Assembly: GCF_010183535.1 (NCBI RefSeq)
Contig: NC_071332.1
Span: 1,240,001-1,304,000 of the forward strand
DNA from: Caenorhabditis remanei
Lineage: Eukaryota; Nematoda; Chromadorea; Rhabditida; Rhabditidae
Length of the DNA: 64,000 nucleotides
Direction of reading: 5' to 3'
In this document: piece by piece, positions 61,151 to 64,000 of the stretch
How the letters are laid out: the number at the start of each line of letters is the position of its first letter
How positions within the stretch are numbered: the first letter of the stretch is position 1
Position numbers and translations under genes: made by a program
The notes under the pieces: model-generated
Seen by the model: only the letters and a program-made list of their open reading frames with translations
Database searches by the model: none
Told to the model about the DNA's origin: nothing

Positions 61151-63580
61151 TTATGGCGATCGACCAATAAGAATTCTACTGGTAGTTGTGACGGATTTTT
61201 TTCTTCCTCGGAGCATCGTGTTGATTTTATTGCGAATCTGGAAAACACAAATAATTTCATATGGAATTTCTGGTAGAGAGGGCGCAGAGAAGTTAGACAC
61301 TCTGGCTTCTCTGCGCCTCAATTGATCTTACTGTAGCGTATTTTCAAGGCGGTGTAACTCAAACGCTATAAGAGGTATCAAAAAGTGGTCAACTACAAAA
61401 ATGGAGAGCTAGTATTGATCTACATAACAAAGCTAAATTCGGACAATTTGAGATGTTTGATGTTGAGTTACACGGTGTCAAAGATGACTAATTTTTCCAG
61501 GTAGAAATACATTTTTGTAGTTGACAAATTTTCAATAGGTTTGCATGGCTTTGAGATATGCGCCTTTAAAGTACCAGGTTTGTACATTCTAGTGATACTA
61601 AATTTGAATAAATTGAGACCTTCTCAAAGTTAGTCGTTTTTATATAAATCAAAAATTCTACAAATTTTACAAATTTTAAGCCAAAAATCGTTACGAACAG
61701 ACAAAAACTCTCCGAGTTACAGAGTTTCGAAAAGTTTCGAAAACATGCATTTCACTTAAACTACCGTAACTCTATGATGTTCGTGGCGAGACCTTCGAGA
61801 CATATATTCTCAGAATCAGCGCGTCAAGATGGTTCGAATGAGTATAATCATGACTATGTTTGATTTTTTGGATCTCGAGTGGAATTTAAAGGCGCATGGG
61901 CCAAAAAAGGTCAAAAATTGTAAGTGTAACAAAACTGAAAAAGTTTAATACGTTGATAGTCTGTCAAATATTAAACTGTTCATACATATGTATTTTGACC
62001 AGGAATTCTCAAAATGGGTTTCCAGGACGTTTCGAAACCAGACATTTCAAAACCAGATGTTTGGAAACTATGGCATTTCGAAGATGAAAAAGCAAAATGT
62101 ACAGAAAAACGATGCCATGGTTTCAAAACGACTGGTTTCTAAATGTCCCAGATTCCCTCAGACATATCCTTTATCAACCCTGCACCCTGACTTACCGAAT
62201 GACTGAAAATATACAATAACCATGGTTGCACCAGTGTCAATCCATCACTCACAAATGGTCTTATCACTGATAGATTTGTTTTAAAATCCGATTGCTCGAA
62301 CACCAACATTCCTGTACTCAGAAACGTGCCAATCATTTGAATCACCAATGTTGTCGATAGAATTTTCAGAAAATTCGACTCTGCTTTACTCGCTTTCCAA
62401 AGTTGCACCTTTTTCACAAACTTGAAACTTGAATAGTTGGCAATTAACGAGATAATTATAGCAATTATCATGAATGGTATAAGACTGACGTAGATCTCTA
62501 GTAAAGGCATCTCGGTGGTAAGGGAGTAATAGTCGGTTGAGTTGAGGTACGTGAATTGAGATGGGTAGTTAAAGGCGGCACCGGTGCTCAGGAATGGAAG
62601 GAATATAAGGAGTAGGATTATGATCCAGCAGTATTTTTTCCAGAGCTGGAATTTTTTTAATATACAGAATCCAGACCGTTTCATAAATAGACATTTTGAA
62701 GAATTTAGTCTTTTTTTGTTCAATTTCACCTTTAGTATCGAAATGTTTTAGCTTATAAACGCTTGGTTTCGAAACGTCAAAATTTTCTGAAAATTTTTAT
62801 ATGCCTGGAAAGCTGATAACTCTGAATCTGTTTTCAGATTTTATCCAGGGTCAAAATGAGGCGAGATACGAGGATTTGAGTCAGCTCGTATTGATACTAG
62901 AAAATATTCGAAAATAGGTTCAGAATCTTTATGTTTTCAGCTTTCGGGTCATATAAAACTTGTCAAGGAAAATTTTTTCAGGCGGGAAAAATTGTATTAC
63001 CTCGGCACAGTTCTTACAACTGCGCTCCACCGAAATGTCTGTCTCTTTTTCTCTGGCTCTCTCCATTTCGGTAGAGCGCGGTTGTAAGTAGCGTGCCGTA
63101 CTAGTAATAAACTTACCGGCTCAAATAATTTATAATTAAGTAGCACTGTCAAACGATTCAACGAGATTATCGTAGTGATACCATACTGTAGAAATGCCAT
63201 ATGGTACCCCATAGAGTATATGAAAGGCATCGGGAGGTACTTATCTGGATAATCAATTTTGAGTAAGCAACCACATTCCACCTCGAATAACTCACTACAC
63301 CACTCAAAACTGGAAGCCAGTAAGCATTCGTGGCAAGTGATTTCTGGAAGACGGAGAGTTGTGAACACTTTCAAAAATGTTGCAAAATTCTGAAACCAAA
63401 AGGTGGAATGCGGGAAAAAAGTTGGAAAGTTACCACTAGACAATCATAGCAATACAACTGGAAAAATGAGGAGCTAAATTCCGATTTATTCTTTATAATA
63501 ACAAAAAGCGTCATAAAATACAGAATAAGAGATGGTATAGCATATAGTAAATATACGATAAATGTTATCATTGGTGCCAT
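61151..63580 (-). CDS. Serpentine chemoreceptor, Srv-type (gene 10 of the cluster)
   Basis: Minus-strand exons 63434-63580, 63117-63389, 62196-62645 and 61151-61237 join in phase 0, giving 318 residues starting MAPMITFIVYLLYAIPS. Marks are SEFSSSFFQLYCYDCLV, RLPEITCHEC, HMAFLQYGITTIISLNRLTV, FEP|LWKKYCWI, IPFMIIAIIISLI, AESNFLKILSTTLVIQMIG, FVSDGLTLVQPWLL and the tail IRNKINTMLRGRK. It carries an intron inside TM2 (after codon 49) not seen in its neighbours, lacks the one between TM4 and TM5, and has an extra acidic, Cys-containing loop before TM3 (CSELFEVECGC). The last intron (958 bases) contains family A sequence, and a family G element abuts the exon 2 donor. Presumed chemosensory GPCR. 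Confidence 0.85.
61255..61590. repeat. Family A palindrome and solitary arm in srv gene 10 last intron
   Basis: A compact palindrome (about 61270-61410; GAGGGCGCAGAGAAGTTAGA facing CTTCTCTGCGCCTC) and a separate arm (about 61505-61585; TTTTTGTAGTTGACAAATTT, then GAGATATGCGCCTTTAAAG) lie in the intron. A family F-like stretch follows at about 61740-61880 (GGCGAGACC, GAGTATAATCATG). Confidence 0.75.
63010..63105. mobile_element. Family G short MITE abutting srv gene 10 splice donor
   Basis: ACAACTGCGCTCCACCGAAA and TTTCGGTAGAGCGCGGTTGT face each other around TGTCTGTCTCTTTTTCTCTG. The element lies in intron 2 just inside the donor of exon 2 (63117), leaving about 12 bases between it and the splice site. 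Confidence 0.8.
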
Positions 63581-64000
63581 TTTTTGACACGAAATTGTGT
63601 TTTTTTTTCTTCTAGTCTAATAAGTTCTAGTCCAATGAGTTTCTTTTCGTGATAAGATGGGAGGTGGAGTTAGGTTTTTAGGGTACATGCGAAGGTGATG
63701 TGTGCTCATTATGCACAATGCATGTAGGTAGGTTTGAAATGTTTAAAACATGTGAAAAAATTGAGCAACAATTAATTGGTTTTTTATTATGAAAGTATAA
63801 AGTTGGAAAACCCGGAAACTAACTAAGTCGCTGCATCGGCAGAAAAAATTACTAACTAGAAAAGGCCATGAAGTCAATTTGGAGATATGAGACGTGACCT
63901 ATATCATTAGAAAGCTGAGAAAACGCTGATTCAAAATATATATTTAATTTTTGCTCACGAGGCGTGGTATTCGAGAAAAATCAGGTCTAAGTTCTAAAAA
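63581..64000. other. Right-edge intergenic DNA with one family D arm
   Basis: AT-rich sequence. From about 63850 it holds the start of a family D element (ACTAGAAAAGGCCATGAAGT, GGAGATATGAGACGTGACCT, ATATCATTAGAAAGCTGAGA); the matching right arm would lie beyond the window. No gene was seen. Confidence 0.6.

Noticed and set aside
26875..63580. Assignment of the receptors to Srg rather than Srv.
   Set aside because: The VQY-(S/T)-T-SLNRLSV and SDGLSLVQPWLLL patterns fit my knowledge of Srv better. Both belong to the SRG superfamily and a profile search would settle it.

Overview
This is nuclear DNA of a Caenorhabditis-type nematode. The supporting signs are AT-rich sequence, short introns (often 45-50 bases) ending in TTTCAG or TTTTCCAG, putative trans-splice acceptors just before some start codons, two near-canonical 127-residue major sperm proteins, a nematode-specific chemoreceptor family, F-box/FBA_2 genes, a Gly-rich caenacin/NLP-type peptide, and a heavy load of palindromic MITEs. 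The MSP sequence is very close to what I recall of C. elegans MSP but not identical, so I do not assign the species. No prokaryotic features, CRISPR arrays or functional tRNA genes were seen.

Layout. 1-13 kb: a globin gene (+, 1596-3041) whose first exon overlaps a second plausible reading frame; an SLC19 folate/thiamine transporter gene (+, 6154-9668); and, convergent to it, an F-box gene (-, 9849-12831). 13-19 kb: repeat-rich DNA and a tandem pair of single-exon genes (16622-17233, 18057-18659) resembling the C-terminal part of Elongin A. 19-24.6 kb: a Helitron-like 3' end, a secreted Gly-rich antimicrobial-type peptide gene (20526-20812), a tRNA-derived element and a degenerate tandem repeat. 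24.6-26.8 kb: a four-TM protein with a Pro-rich N-terminus.

26.9-63.6 kb: a tandem cluster of ten serpentine chemoreceptor genes of the Srv type, all on the minus strand. One carries a one-base frameshift in exon 2. The cluster is interrupted by two minus-strand major sperm protein genes with identical proteins (38349-38793, 42208-42663) and an F-box/FBA_2 gene (55888-57480).

Repeats, labelled here for reference. A: about 215-bp palindromes with arm core TTGTAGTTGACAACTTTTTG and a centre rich in GCGCAGAGAAG. B: Tc1/mariner-like MITEs ending CAGTA..., several flanked by TA. C: ACTTGTCAA/GGGCC palindromes. D: ACTAGGGAAGG palindromes. E: hAT-type MITEs with perfect 8-bp target duplications. F: degenerate blocks holding AAGTATAAACATGCCC and GGCGAGACCC. 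G: about 100-bp elements carrying ACTGCGCTCTACCGAAA. H: a 15-bp AAAACTCGCAGCGTG minisatellite. I: units like AAGCTGAAGACGTGATAATT. Most large introns are large because they hold these elements.

Exon boundaries were placed by hand from GT/AG signals, phase continuity and comparison among paralogues. No database search or transcript data was available.
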